Of a stretch of DNA of 44,304 nucleotides, positions 34,690 through 42,297 are shown piece after piece. The stretch is from an uncultured Collinsella sp. (GTDB lineage: Bacteria; Actinomycetota; Coriobacteriia; Coriobacteriales; Coriobacteriaceae). Numbering within the stretch: position 1 is the stretch's first letter; the number at the start of each line of letters is the position of its first letter. A program made the translations under genes and the position numbers. The notes beneath the pieces are model-generated. The model was not told the DNA's origin, ran no database searches, and was given only the letters and a program-made list of their open reading frames with translations. The stretch spans positions 1 to 44,304 of the forward strand of contig UREM01000017.1 in NCBI GenBank assembly GCA_900546775.1, in the 5' to 3' direction.

Positions 34690-35925
34690 TTGACCGCCGC
34701 AACCACGCCTAAAAGTAAGTCAACCGCCGCCGCGCTCTCCCCCGCGCGCACCAGGCTCTGCCTGGCGCTGCTCGTGCTGCTGGGATTCTCGCTCGGCTGC
34801 TCCGAGTTCGTGGTCATCGGCATCGAAAGTGACTTGGCGACGGAACTCGGCATATCGCTTGCCGCTGCGGGCCAGCTCATCAGCGTTTTTGCACTGGTCT
34901 ACGCCATCGCGACGCCGGTGCTTGCGCTCAGCACGGGGCGCTTCCGTCGTTACCAGCTGCTCGTGTGCTACAGCATTATCTTTGTGCTCGGCAATCTGGT
35001 CATGGCGTTGGCGCCCAACTTCCAGGTACTGTTTATCTCGCGCATTGTCCTGGGATCCGTCTCGGGCGCACTGCTCGCCGTGGGCGTGACGTACATCCCC
35101 GAGCTGCTGTCCCCGCAGCAAACTTCGCTTGCCATCTCGGTCGTGTACGGCGCGTTTTCCGTGGCGATGGTCTTTGTGACCTCGATTGGCAAGTTTGTGG
35201 CCGACACGCTCGACTGGCACGTGGCCATGTACGGTACGCTGACCTTTGCCGTTTTGATCTGCGGAGCGCTCGTGGCGTTTATGCCGCGCGCCGGACAGAC
35301 CGACGAACCCGCTACCTTCCGCGAGCAGGCGGGTCTGCTACGCGAACCGAGCATCATCACCGGCATGCTCATCTTTTTGTTTGGCGTGGGATCGGTCTAT
35401 GTGTTCTACGGCTACGTGACGCCTTATCTTGAGCAGGTGCTGGGCATGGGCACTGTTCAGGCGAGCACCACGCTTATGGCCTACGGCGTGTTCTGCCTGA
35501 TCTCGAACATCCTGGGCGGATGGATCGACGCACGTTTTGGCATGAAGGCACTGCTTGTGACGTTTGTGCTGCAGGCTGCGGCGTTGCTCGGGCTGTTTGC
35601 CGTGGGCGGCACCATGCCGCTCGCGCTGGTCTTTGTCTTTAGCTTGGCGCTGCTCATGTACCTGTTCTCAGTCTCGTGCATCACACACTTTATGGACGTG
35701 GCACGCAGCCGCCATCCCAAATCGATGGTACTCGCAAGTTCGGTTGAGCCCATGGCGTTTAACGTCGGTATCTCGTTTGGCACCGCAGTGGGCGGCGCCG
35801 TGGTAAGCAGCATTGGCATTGCGTACGTGGGCGCAGTGGGCGCCGCGTTCTCGCTTGTGGCCTGGATGCTCACGCTGGTGACGATCAAGTTGGCTCGCTG
35901 GGAGCGCAGGCGGGCGAGGGCATAG
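34690..35925 (+). CDS. MFS transporter, DHA1-like
   Basis: Major facilitator with 12 predicted membrane segments, 411 residues from the TTG at 34690, which has GGAG eight bases upstream (a GTG at 34681 and a TTG at 34642 are alternatives). The opening GCSEFVVIGIESDLATELGIS-like segment and SRIVLGSVSGALLAVG are typical of the DHA1 drug or sugar efflux branch (AraJ/YdhP-like). The substrate is unknown. It diverges from the LpdD-Nudix gene across 161 bases that contain the candidate operator. It might therefore export a product or toxic aromatic acid, but that link is weak. Confidence 0.85.
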   Translation: MTAATTPKSKSTAAALSPARTRLCLALLVLLGFSLGCSEFVVIGIESDLATELGISLAAAGQLISVFALVYAIATPVLALSTGRFRRYQLLVCYSIIFVLGNLVMALAPNFQVLFISRIVLGSVSGALLAVGVTYIPELLSPQQTSLAISVVYGAFSVAMVFVTSIGKFVADTLDWHVAMYGTLTFAVLICGALVAFMPRAGQTDEPATFREQAGLLREPSIITGMLIFLFGVGSVYVFYGYVTPYLEQVLGMGTVQASTTLMAYGVFCLISNILGGWIDARFGMKALLVTFVLQAAALLGLFAVGGTMPLALVFVFSLALLMYLFSVSCITHFMDVARSRHPKSMVLASSVEPMAFNVGISFGTAVGGAVVSSIGIAYVGAVGAAFSLVAWMLTLVTIKLARWERRRARA

Positions 35926-35976
35926 GCGTAGATGCGATACTCGAGCTCGATGATGGCGATCGAAAGGAAACCGCAC

Positions 35977-36423
35977 ATGCAACGTGTACTGTTTATCTGT
36001 CATGGAAATATCTGCCGCTCGACGATGGCTGAGTCGGTGTTTACCGAGCTGGTGCACCGCGCCGGACGCGCGGACGAGTTTGTCATCGATTCCGCCGCGA
36101 CCTCGACTGAGGAGATTGGCAACCCACCGCATCGTGGCACTGTTGCCAAGCTGCGCGAGGTCGGGATTCCCGTCGTCGCACATCGCGCGCGCCAGGTGCG
36201 TCGCGCGGAGTATGGCGACTGGGATCACATTGTCTATATGGACGATGAGAACGCCCGCGGCCTGCACCGCATCTTTGGCGACGACCCCGACGGCAAGATT
36301 ACGCGCTTGCTCGATTGGACCGAGCGCCCCGGCGACGTGGCCGATCCCTGGTACACCGGCAACTTCGATGCCACCTACCGCGACGTGCTCGACGGTTGCA
36401 CTGCCATGCTCGAGCAGATGTAG
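35977..36423 (+). CDS. Low-molecular-weight protein tyrosine phosphatase
   Basis: Cytosolic phosphatase, 148 residues. The P loop is CHGNICRS near the N-terminus with the catalytic Cys and Arg (CX5R), and the general acid Asp lies in VADPWYTGNFD. Both are in the usual places. The ATG at 35977 has AAAGGA eight bases upstream. It follows the MFS gene by 51 bases and may be co-transcribed. Related enzymes control capsule-type tyrosine kinases, but none is encoded here. Confidence 0.92.
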   Translation: MQRVLFICHGNICRSTMAESVFTELVHRAGRADEFVIDSAATSTEEIGNPPHRGTVAKLREVGIPVVAHRARQVRRAEYGDWDHIVYMDDENARGLHRIFGDDPDGKITRLLDWTERPGDVADPWYTGNFDATYRDVLDGCTAMLEQM

Positions 36424-36468
36424 GTTTGCGGGCGCACAAACCGCGCGAACCGCGTCATCGGTATACAT

Positions 36469-36575
36469 CGAGCGTGGATTTTCTCTCGTATACAGATCGA
36501 GCGTGGAAAATCTCCCACTTTGAGCGTTCAAGTGCGCTCTAAACGGGAGAAAATCCACGCTCATTTTCTCGGGCA
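36469..36575. repeat. Repeat E, copy 1, with alternative hairpins
   Basis: A GAGCGTGGA...TCTCCC left arm (36499-36516) pairs with GGGAGA...TCCACGCTC (36545-36562), leaving an AAA/AAA internal loop. A second left arm just upstream (36470-36487, GAGCGTGGATTTTCTCTC) pairs with the same right arm even better. The two hairpins exclude each other. The core matches copy 2 at 38161 over ~80 bases in the same orientation. Confidence 0.75.
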
Positions 36576-36585
36576 GTGGAACTCG

Positions 36586-36616
36586 ATACGACCAAGGGAC
36601 TGCCCCTTTGTCACAT
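36586..36616. repeat. Palindromic repeat C, copy 4 (degenerate)
   Basis: Shares AAGGGACTG-CCCTTTGTCACAT with copies 2 and 3, but the left arm is partly changed, so pairing is imperfect. It lies 12 bases past the ATPase gene stop codon (36629). Confidence 0.6.
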
Positions 36617-36628
36617 TCGGGACTGGCC

Positions 36629-37990
36629 CTAGACCGGCTTGACCTCCAGCTTTATCCCCTCGGCACGGGAGTCGCCCAAAACATCCGAAAGGACCCAGGT
36701 CGCATATAGCGGCAAATAAAGAACAGCTCCGTTGCGCTCAACGTTGCCTCTCGAGAAAACAATCCCGAGCCTTACGCCATATTCGGCCGTATCAAGCACA
36801 TGACCGAGCGCAGCGTGCGCGTGGTAATAGGAGCCCGATTTAACCTCGATCGGGACAGCCGTCCCATCCGGTCCGTCGACCACAAAGTCCACTTCGCCGC
36901 GCTTTTTCGTCTGATAGTAGTAAAGCTGGCGATTCTGGGCAGCCAGCTGCTGGGCCACCACGTTTTCGTAAATGCCGCCCAGATTGGGCTCCTTGCTATC
37001 AAGATACGCCGCCTGGGCGACTCCAACGGGGTAGCGCGCCATCAACATGCCCGTATCCGATTGATATAGCTTGAACTGCGATGGCCGCGCCGTCTTGAGC
37101 AGGGGCGATTTTGGCTCGGTTACGATATCGGCCTTGAGAGCAACGCCGGCATCGACAAGCCAGACAAAATCTCGCTGGTACTTGTCGTAATGCGCCTTGG
37201 GGTCAATGGAATTGAGCACGAAGCGTTTGTTTTCGCCCTCGAGCATAATAGGGAGCTGATCGTAAATGCTCTGCACCTGAAGGGCTCGCCCGCTTGCATA
37301 CTTGGAGATATCCCGCCGGTACTGTTCGTTGAGCTCTGACTGTAGCTGACGAACAGAGGCAAGGTCGCCCTGCGTGTCAAGGAAACGCTGCACGACCTCC
37401 GGCATTCCGCCGACAACGGTATAGGTCCTGAAGTTTGCCATCATCGCGTCATGAATGTAATCAGGAATGGGCTTCTCGCTGATACACGCATCGCGTATCG
37501 TTTGGCGAGCTCCCTCGCTCACCCCGATCGCCCAGCAAAACTCCTCAAAATCGAGCGGGAACATCCTAAGCTCGTGAACATATCCCACAGGATAGGACCT
37601 AACGCCCTTGAACTGGGTCCCGAGCATTGACCCCGAAAACGCCCAGTGGCACCTCCCGTCCTCAACAAGGAACTTTGCCATCGTCGTGATGTCGGGGGCC
37701 TCTTGGACCTCATCGATAAACACGAGCGTTTTGCCTGGCGCTATCGGCTTTCCCGAAAGAAGCGTCACCCTGCTGATGAAATCATCGGCATCCCGTGCCT
37801 CGAGAAGAGCATCTTTTGCCTGGCGATTTTCCGCGAGATTGAGCTCGATATAGGTTGCGTAGTTTGACTTACCGAACTCGCGAATCGAGTAGCTCTTACC
37901 GATTTGGCGAGAACCCGTGACGAACAACGCCTTTCGTTCAATGGATCTCTGCCAACAATCAAGCTCATCAGCGATTTTCCTGCGCAACAT
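36629..37990 (-). CDS. AAA ATPase with DUF4143 domain
   Basis: ATPase of unknown role, 453 residues. Walker A is GSRQIGKS (26-33) and Walker B LVFIDEVQ (89-96). The middle region has GGMPEVVQRF, and the C-terminal DUF4143 part carries a PD-(D/E)xK-like signature: Glu366 and Asp368 in GEVDFVV, then Glu382 and Lys384 in PIEVKSG. I chose the ATG at 37990 (GGGAGAG upstream); the frame continues to 38119, but that part encodes three upstream DNA repeats. Such ATPases are patchily spread in gut microbes. The gene is less GC-rich than its neighbours, is bracketed by direct copies of repeat E and looks like an acquired cassette. Confidence 0.85.
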   Translation of the reverse strand: MLRRKIADELDCWQRSIERKALFVTGSRQIGKSYSIREFGKSNYATYIELNLAENRQAKDALLEARDADDFISRVTLLSGKPIAPGKTLVFIDEVQEAPDITTMAKFLVEDGRCHWAFSGSMLGTQFKGVRSYPVGYVHELRMFPLDFEEFCWAIGVSEGARQTIRDACISEKPIPDYIHDAMMANFRTYTVVGGMPEVVQRFLDTQGDLASVRQLQSELNEQYRRDISKYASGRALQVQSIYDQLPIMLEGENKRFVLNSIDPKAHYDKYQRDFVWLVDAGVALKADIVTEPKSPLLKTARPSQFKLYQSDTGMLMARYPVGVAQAAYLDSKEPNLGGIYENVVAQQLAAQNRQLYYYQTKKRGEVDFVVDGPDGTAVPIEVKSGSYYHAHAALGHVLDTAEYGVRLGIVFSRGNVERNGAVLYLPLYATWVLSDVLGDSRAEGIKLEVKPV

Positions 37991-38013
37991 AAGCTCTCCC
38001 ATCGCCTCGATAA

Positions 38014-38096
38014 ATGAAATGCAGATATTTATATCGACTATTATCGATGAAATGCAGAGATTTTTAGTACCGAAATTGGATGAAATGCAGAAATTT
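38014..38096 (-). promoter_or_regulatory. Three 17-bp iterated sites with 33-bp period upstream of the ATPase gene
   Basis: ATGAAATGCAGATATTT (38014-38030), ATGAAATGCAGAGATTT (38047-38063) and ATGAAATGCAGAAATTT (38080-38096) recur at exactly 33 bases. The spacers differ. They end 24 bases before the chosen ATG of the DUF4143 ATPase. Three turns of helix per period fits cooperative binding of a regulator on one face. Confidence 0.65.
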
Positions 38097-38160
38097 GAGC
38101 TTACTCGCGCACAGAACAACGACGCGTGCGCCTAAGCATGGGCATAAGTGAGGTCGGGAT

Positions 38161-38272
38161 TCTCGCATACAAATCGAGCGAGGACTATCTCCCACTTTGA
38201 GTGCGAAATTGCGCCCAAAACGGGAGATAATCCACGCTCGATATTTCGACGGGAGAAAAACCTCGCTCGGTT
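38161..38272. repeat. Repeat E, copy 2, with alternative hairpins
   Basis: Left arm CGAGCGAGGACTATCTCCC (38175-38193) can pair with GGGAGATAATCCACGCTCG (38222-38240) or with a second right arm further on (GGGAGAAAAACCTCGCTCG, about 38251-38269). Here the right arm is duplicated, whereas copy 1 duplicates the left arm. The repeat overlaps the 3' end of the Cys-rich protein gene by two bases. Confidence 0.75.
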
Positions 38273-38600
38273 ACTCGTCGACGATCTCGGCAAGCCAGAC
38301 GTTCAGCGTATCAATCTCGGGGCAGCAGAACTTTGCCGTGCCAGGCTCGTTGCCAGGCACGGTTCCGCCATAGCGCAGGATATCGATATAGGGAAAGCCC
38401 ACGTGACAGGCCATGGCGCACATCTTGCCGCGGTCTCGGTCAAAGTCAAAGACGTCGCCCGGCTTGTGACCATGGTGGCAGCGGCACGTCCCCAGCTGGT
38501 CCACGCAGCTCACGCGGATACGCGGCCGCTTGCCACGCGGCGCGCCGAGTGGCCTGTTCTCGCCCGCAGGCTTGACGCCGCCCTCGCCAGCGTTACTCAT
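38271..38600 (-). CDS. TIGR04076-like small Cys-rich protein
   Basis: A 109-residue protein resembling the TIGR04076 family of unknown function. Family features are CHHGHKPGDVFDFD, an MCAMACHVGFPYIDILRYGG segment and the late CCPEIDTLNVW. The several Cys and His residues suggest metal or cluster binding. Residues 1-30 are polar and not conserved. Its ATG overlaps the stop codon of the pyridoxamine kinase gene (ATGAGTAA), so translation is coupled. A link to vitamin B6 metabolism is only suggested by context. Confidence 0.75.
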   Translation of the reverse strand: MSNAGEGGVKPAGENRPLGAPRGKRPRIRVSCVDQLGTCRCHHGHKPGDVFDFDRDRGKMCAMACHVGFPYIDILRYGGTVPGNEPGTAKFCCPEIDTLNVWLAEIVDE

Positions 38601-39417
38601 GGTCAATCACATCCAGGCAGGCCTCGATGGGAAGGCCGGCCGACTTGTCCTCTTGGTCGGCATTGCGCTCGATAAGCTCAGCCACCACACGCATGGCATC
38701 GGACGTCGCGCGCTGCAGACTCCAACCTGCCATAACGCGGCCCATGAGCACCGCCGAGAACGTATCGCCCGTACCCGGGAAATAGACCGGAATGAGCTCA
38801 AAGGGAATCGTGAAGTACTCCCCCGCCACATGGTCGTAACCGATAACCGCGTTCGTGCCATTTACCACGGCGCTCGTAATGACCACCGACTTGGCACCCA
38901 GCTCGCGCACGGCGTCCACAAGGGCGCGGGCCTCATCGGGCGTGATCTGCTCTGCAATAGGCGTATCGGCGAGCAGACAGGCCTCGGTGTAGTTGGGCAC
39001 CGCGTAGTCTGCGCACTCCAACAGGTGCCGCATAAGACCAATCGTGGACTCGGGCACACCGGCATAGAGCTTGCCGTTGTCGCCCATGATGGGATCGACG
39101 AACACCTTGGTGCCCTTTTGCGCGCGGCGGTGGCAAAAGTCCGAGATGATACGCGTCTCTTCCTCGGTCACGATAAAGCCGGTCGAGATGGCGTCGAACT
39201 CAAAGCCGAGCTCCTCCCAGATGGCGAGGCTCTGGCGCACGTACTCGGTGGTGTCGTGGATGTAGAACTTGGGATAGTTGAGCGTATCGGACACAAGTGC
39301 CGTCGGCAGGTTATGGATACGGTAGCCCATGTGCGACAGCACCGGCAGCATGGCGGAAAGCGCGACCTTGCCGTAGCCGCACATATCGTTAATCAGCAGC
39401 AGCTGAGTATTCTTCAT
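38593..39417 (-). CDS. Pyridoxamine/pyridoxal kinase (PfkB-type)
   Basis: Ribokinase-superfamily enzyme that phosphorylates B6 vitamers using ATP, 274 residues. The N-terminal INDMCGYGKVALSAMLPVL matches PdxK/PdxY, DPIMGDNGKLY is the conserved nucleotide-side loop, and the catalytic Asp lies in FPGTGDTFSA. I set the start at 39417 after GGGAG; a longer frame to 39468 is less likely. It is probably a salvage enzyme and is followed by the coupled Cys-rich gene. Thiamin-type HMP kinases are related, but the N-terminal signature favours pyridoxamine kinase. Confidence 0.9.
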   Translation of the reverse strand: MKNTQLLLINDMCGYGKVALSAMLPVLSHMGYRIHNLPTALVSDTLNYPKFYIHDTTEYVRQSLAIWEELGFEFDAISTGFIVTEEETRIISDFCHRRAQKGTKVFVDPIMGDNGKLYAGVPESTIGLMRHLLECADYAVPNYTEACLLADTPIAEQITPDEARALVDAVRELGAKSVVITSAVVNGTNAVIGYDHVAGEYFTIPFELIPVYFPGTGDTFSAVLMGRVMAGWSLQRATSDAMRVVAELIERNADQEDKSAGLPIEACLDVIDHE

Positions 39418-39590
39418 GAGGGTCTCCCTTGTTTCGGGCATGGCGCGACGGCACAACAGTGCAACCAAGTGTAGCGCAGGGGACGTTGTGAGCGGAGGCG
39501 AGCGGTGCGAAGTGCAAATTGTTGCGGAAAGGTTTCGGAAATGGGGGCTGTTTGCTCCATGGCGGCCTAGTTGATGCTACTCATATAGCG
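39418..39590. other. Upstream region of the pyridoxamine kinase gene
   Basis: No gene seen. It must hold the kinase promoter, but no clear -35/-10 pair stands out by eye. Confidence 0.35.
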
Positions 39591-39596
39591 CCATTT

Positions 39597-39750
39597 CAAA
39601 ACTATGCCTATTTACTACGTTTAACCGCCCGCCTCTAACCACAACGAATTTCTCTCCAACAAAACCGCAGGTAGATAGCTTGCGTTTTTTCAGAAACAGC
39701 TGTTGTGGTCAGCGATGCTGGATTCATCGTAGTAATTAGGCATAGTTTTT
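39597..39750. repeat. Long imperfect inverted repeat
   Basis: Outer arms 39597-39619 and 39728-39750 (CAAAACTATGCCTATTTACTACG and its complement) pair with one or two mismatches. A nested inner pair AACCACAAC (39637-39645) with GTTGTGGT (39702-39709) continues the fold. The whole stretch is AT-rich. No transposase is present; a MITE-like element or structured RNA are both possible. Confidence 0.7.
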
Positions 39751-39751
39751 G

Positions 39752-39884
39752 GCAAGGCCGCTTCGAAAGGCATCATCGCAGCCCAAAACGATACCTTTTC
39801 CTCCGTCCCCCCAGGGATCAGATTGCCGTTTAGGAGCGTTTGCAGCGTCGAGCGGTTACGGCGTTTGGCAAAAGGCCGTAACTT
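39752..39884. repeat. Structured repeat A, copy 5 (A5, degenerate)
   Basis: It keeps GGCAAGG at the left, CAGATTGCC at the right, the linker GCAGCGTCGA and the last hairpin (GTTACGGC 39855-39862, complement 39875-39882). The central hairpin is replaced by a segment with TTTTCCTCCGTCCCC. Unlike A1-A4 it does not adjoin a stop codon. Confidence 0.6.
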
Positions 39885-39899
39885 AATAAGTTTGGTACC

Positions 39900-39928
39900 T
39901 TGACATTCATTTCTCATGCTCCTAGATT
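39900..39928 (+). promoter_or_regulatory. Promoter of the MarR-ABC operon
   Basis: A perfect TTGACA (39900-39905), a 17-base spacer and TAGATT (39923-39928). The operon start lies 55 bases further on. Confidence 0.65.
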
Positions 39929-39962
39929 GGTTAGGCACAAAACAATTCCACTACCTAACTAA
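39927..39962 (+). promoter_or_regulatory. Possible MarR operator
   Basis: TTGGTTAGG (39927-39935) and CCTAACTAA (39954-39962) form an inverted pair with eight of nine bases matching, just after the -10 box. It could serve autoregulation by the MarR protein. Confidence 0.45.
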
Positions 39963-39983
39963 AGAAAGGAGCAACACTAATTC

Positions 39984-40490
39984 ATGTGCGATGAACCTCT
40001 TAACCTTTGTTCGCACGAGCCCGGCGGCGGCCCGTCGCAGCCGGCGGATGTACCCGAAGCGGTTAGCTCAGAAGACAAGCTTGCCAAGCGCATCCTCAAT
40101 GGCCTGGGCTTTTGCGGCCATTACATGCATTTTCATGGCGGAGGCGTGTCCGGCAAGGCGCCCATCATCTGCCTGCTGGCCAAGCAGCCCGGCGGCGAGA
40201 TGTCGCAGCAGGAGCTCGGCATGCACTTTGACCTCAAGCCGGGATCGCTTTCCGAGATCCTGTCCAAGCTCGAGCTCAACGGCCTCATCGAGCGCAGCCG
40301 TAACCCCAAGGATCGACGGCAACTCACCATTCGCCTGACCGAAACCGGCCGGGAAAACGCCCGCATCGACCAGGCAGCCCGCATCCGCTTTAGAGAACGG
40401 GCCTTTAGCGCGCTCACCCACGACGAGCGCGAGGACCTCGCCGAAATGCTCGATAAAATCCGCGTAACCTGGGAGGAACTGGATGATTAA
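39984..40490 (+). CDS. MarR-family transcriptional regulator
   Basis: Winged-helix regulator, 168 residues. After a ~30-residue polar N-terminal tail the DNA-binding domain has MSQQELGMHFDLKPGSLSEI (recognition helix) and the wing RNPKDRRQLTIRLTETG with the Asp-x-Arg motif of MarR. The ATG at 39984 is 12 bases after GGAG, slightly far. Its stop overlaps the first ABC gene by eight bases, so all three genes are coupled. MarR proteins with such neighbours normally repress the exporter until a toxic ligand binds. Confidence 0.9.
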   Translation: MCDEPLNLCSHEPGGGPSQPADVPEAVSSEDKLAKRILNGLGFCGHYMHFHGGGVSGKAPIICLLAKQPGGEMSQQELGMHFDLKPGSLSEILSKLELNGLIERSRNPKDRRQLTIRLTETGRENARIDQAARIRFRERAFSALTHDEREDLAEMLDKIRVTWEELDD

Positions 40491-42297
40491 AACCCTCATG
40501 GGCAGCATCCGCGACTATATGAAAGTCACCGTTGCTACGCCGTTGCTTGTGCTTGGCGAGGTGCTCTGCGAGATGCTGATTCCATTTATCACTGCCAACC
40601 TGATCGACGCCATCAAAGACGGCGCCACCGTAGCCGAGATGCTTCCCACCGCAGGCTTTTTGGTGCTCATCGCGCTGACGTCGCTTGCTTTTGGTGCCGC
40701 TGCCGGCGTCACCTGCAGCCATGCGAGCTGCGGGTTCGCCAAGAACCTGCGTCACGACCTGTTCTACAAGATCCAGACGTTCAGCTTTGCCAACATCGAT
40801 GAGTTCTCGAGCTCCTCGCTCGTCACGCGCCTGACCACCGATATCAACAACGTGCAGCAGGCCTTTATGATGATCATCCGTATCGCCGTGCGCGCGCCGC
40901 TGGTATTGATCTTCGCCTTTACCATGGCGTTTATCATGGGCGGCAGCGTCGCCATGGTCTACCTGGTCATCATTCCGCTGCTGGGCTTTGGACTGTTCTT
41001 TATCATCTTTAAGGTGCGCCCCATCTTCTCGCGCGTGTTCCACAAGTACGACGCCCTTAACGAGTCCGTCGAGGAAAACGTCACCGGCATGCGCGTGGTC
41101 AAGAGCTATGTGCGCGAAGACTATGAGAAGGAGAAGTTCGCGACCGCCGCGCGCGACGTCCAGATGGACTTCACCCGCGCCGAGAAGCTGCTCGCCTTTA
41201 ACAACCCCATGATGAACATCTGCGTCAACGGCGCGTTTGTCGTCATCATCTACCTGGGCTCCAAGCTCATCATCACGAGCCAGGGCACGCTGTTCGACGT
41301 GGGCCAGCTCTCCTCGACCTTTACCTATGGTTTCCAGATTCTCATGAGCCTGATGCAGCTGTCGATGATCTTTGTCATGGTGACCATGGCCGACGAATCG
41401 GCACACCGCATTGCCGAGGTGCTGGCCGCCGAGCCCACGATCGCCGATCCTGCCGAGCCCGTGCTCGAGGTTGCCGACGGTTCCATCGACTTTGACCACG
41501 TGAGCTTTAAGTATTCCAAGCATGCGAAGCGCCAGGCGCTCGACGATATCGACCTGCACATTACGAGCGGCGAGACCATCGGCATCATCGGCGGCACCGG
41601 CTCGGCCAAGTCCACGCTCGTTAACCTCATCGCCCGCCTGTACGACACCACCGAAGGCGCTGTGCGCGTGGGCGGCGTGGACGTGCGCGACTACGACCTG
41701 GACGCGCTGCGTCACCAGGTCGCCATGGTGCTGCAGAAAAACGTGCTGTTTAGCGGCACCATCGCCGAGAACCTGCGTTGGGGCGACCCGAACGCCACCG
41801 ACGAGGAAGTCCGCGAGGCAGCGCATCTGGCCTGCGCCGACGAGTTTGTCGACGGTTTCCCCAAGGGCTACGACACCTGGATCGAACAGGGCGGCTCTAA
41901 TGTTTCGGGCGGTCAGAAGCAGCGCCTGTGCATTGCACGCGCCCTGTTGCGTCGCCCCAAGATCTTGATCCTGGACGACTCCACCAGCGCCGTCGACACC
42001 AAGACTGACGCCAAGATTCGCGCAGGCCTGGCAAGCTATCTGCCCAACACGACCAAGCTCATCATCGCCCAGCGCATCAGCTCCGTGCAGGACGCAGACC
42101 GCATCATCGTCATGGAGGGCGGCCGCATCGCACAGATCGGCAACCACGAAGAGCTGCTCAAGACGAGCGAGATCTACCGAGAGACCTTTACCTCGCAAAA
42201 CAAGATGTCTGCCGAGGGCGAAGGGGCCGTCGAGGCCGACACCGAGGCATCCGCAACGCAAGCTCAGACCCAGGAAGGAGGCGAGGCACATGAGTAA
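40483..42297 (+). CDS. Heterodimeric ABC exporter, degenerate-site half-transporter
   Basis: Type I ABC exporter half, 604 residues: six membrane helices in about 1-320, then the nucleotide-binding domain. Walker A reads GGTGSAKST (about 370-378), with Ala where the usual loop has Gly. The signature is NVSGGQKQR, and Walker B is ILILDDSTSAVD with Asp499 in place of the catalytic Glu. So this half carries the non-canonical catalytic Walker B. The same pattern is known in TM287- and EfrC-like subunits. The start codon lies inside the end of the MarR gene. It should pair with the next gene product to export a drug or lipid-like compound. Confidence 0.93.
   Translation: MIKTLMGSIRDYMKVTVATPLLVLGEVLCEMLIPFITANLIDAIKDGATVAEMLPTAGFLVLIALTSLAFGAAAGVTCSHASCGFAKNLRHDLFYKIQTFSFANIDEFSSSSLVTRLTTDINNVQQAFMMIIRIAVRAPLVLIFAFTMAFIMGGSVAMVYLVIIPLLGFGLFFIIFKVRPIFSRVFHKYDALNESVEENVTGMRVVKSYVREDYEKEKFATAARDVQMDFTRAEKLLAFNNPMMNICVNGAFVVIIYLGSKLIITSQGTLFDVGQLSSTFTYGFQILMSLMQLSMIFVMVTMADESAHRIAEVLAAEPTIADPAEPVLEVADGSIDFDHVSFKYSKHAKRQALDDIDLHITSGETIGIIGGTGSAKSTLVNLIARLYDTTEGAVRVGGVDVRDYDLDALRHQVAMVLQKNVLFSGTIAENLRWGDPNATDEEVREAAHLACADEFVDGFPKGYDTWIEQGGSNVSGGQKQRLCIARALLRRPKILILDDSTSAVDTKTDAKIRAGLASYLPNTTKLIIAQRISSVQDADRIIVMEGGRIAQIGNHEELLKTSEIYRETFTSQNKMSAEGEGAVEADTEASATQAQTQEGGEAHE

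Noticed and set aside
38014..38096. Short CRISPR-like array
   Set aside because: Only three 17-base repeats with 16-base spacers, too short for CRISPR, and no cas genes. Operator-like iterons fit better.
37991..38119. N-terminal extension of the DUF4143 ATPase
   Set aside because: The extra residues are encoded by the three 33-bp-period DNA repeats, and GGGAGAG precedes the ATG at 37990.
39690..39938. 82-codon minus-strand frame in the repeat-rich region
   Set aside because: It lies across the inverted repeat and A5, has no ribosome site and no recognisable protein features.
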